From Bacteriovoracaceae bacterium (GTDB lineage Bacteria > Bdellovibrionota > Bacteriovoracia > Bacteriovoracales > Bacteriovoracaceae), in the NCBI GenBank assembly GCA_947377285.1, contig CANCFT010000008.1, positions 1-64,000 on the forward strand: 64,000 nt of DNA. Reading direction: 5' to 3'. This document shows, piece after piece, positions 63,876 through 64,000 of this stretch. The position numbers and the translations under genes are program-made. The notes below the pieces were generated by a model that was not told the DNA's origin, did no database searches, and worked only from the letters and a program-made list of their open reading frames with translations. Each line of letters begins with the position of its first letter. Position 1 is the stretch's first letter.

Positions 63876-64000
63876 ATCGAACCCCCCCTAGAACTAAGTA
63901 ATACTTCATTAGAATTTTTCTTTCTTTTTATCTGCTTTGTCACAACTGCATTTTTCTCTGCAGCTGAAGCTGCCCTACTTTCGATTGGAGCAGACCGCGC
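63876..64000 (+). CDS. CNNM/DUF21 (CorC-HlyC-type) transporter, N-terminal part, non-canonical start
   Basis: The frame reads to the window edge and encodes FFSAAEAALLSIGADR after a first hydrophobic stretch, the hallmark of the DUF21/CNNM domain of CorB/YfjD-type ion transporters. No ATG, GTG or TTG occurs in frame between an upstream TGA and this motif. An ATC at 63876 lies 7 nt after AAGGA (63864-63868) and is the best candidate. The alternative is a frameshift in the seven-C tract at 63882-63888. The gene continues beyond 64000. Confidence 0.65.
   Translation, partial: MEPPLELSNTSLEFFFLFICFVTTAFFSAAEAALLSIGADR

Overview
The window is about 64 kb of low-GC DNA from a Gram-negative bacterium. 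There are many lipobox signal peptides, a LolA carrier, a soluble lytic transglycosylase, an LpoA-like lipoprotein, a Tad-type inner-membrane protein and several FHA, PilZ and HD-GYP-like signalling proteins. This mix, plus the AT-rich codon use, suggests a Bdellovibrionota/Bacteriovorax-like or related former deltaproteobacterial lineage. That placement is an inference from gene content; no rRNA is present to confirm it. Genes are tightly packed, with many 1-20 bp overlaps and frequent GTG/TTG starts. The only RNA gene seen is one tRNA-Pro (TGG). No IS element, prophage, CRISPR array or rRNA operon was seen. Region 1 (1-6 kb) is an accessory biosynthetic cluster: a complete beta-ketoacyl-ACP synthase, and an opposing operon MBOAT acyltransferase - membrane-anchored SGNH protein - acyl carrier protein that mirrors DltB/DltD/DltC without DltA, and a divergent flavin-dependent halogenase-like oxidoreductase. 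Region 2 (6-10 kb) is grpE-dnaK-dnaJ, with a strong terminator between dnaK and dnaJ. Region 3 (9.8-15 kb) holds a lipoprotein with 21 CXXCH haem motifs, a zinc-ribbon protein, a secreted protein resembling the C-terminal Ig-like domain of CcmI/CycH, an LpoA-like lipoprotein and an overlooked 34-residue, very basic small protein. Region 4 (15-21.8 kb) carries amn (AMP nucleosidase), mreB, a PilZ protein, a lipoprotein, an Opp/Dpp permease pair without ATPases, and nagZ. Region 5 (21.8-30.5 kb) is a signalling and secretion block: a TadC protein with an extra periplasmic Sel1/Hcp-like domain, a DUF192 protein, three FHA proteins (four FHA domains), a PP2C phosphatase and a receiver-domain protein with an acidic linker. 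Region 6 (30.5-41.3 kb) is mostly housekeeping: birA, rph, rdgB, tRNA-Pro, tldD, pmbA and smc, then a secreted hypothetical protein and a degenerate HD-GYP protein. Region 7 (41.3-47.8 kb) is amino-sugar and cell-wall metabolism and envelope: a nagK-nagA-nagB-II operon with an apparently leaderless promoter, lolA and slt. Region 8 (47.9-64 kb) has rimO, a 1089-residue Ig-like lipoprotein, an NtrC-type regulator with a tiny H-box partner, epmA, ftsY-zapA-fthC-rny, an SDR, dus, a NUDIX hydrolase, small membrane proteins and the start of a CNNM/DUF21 transporter gene whose only in-frame start is non-canonical.
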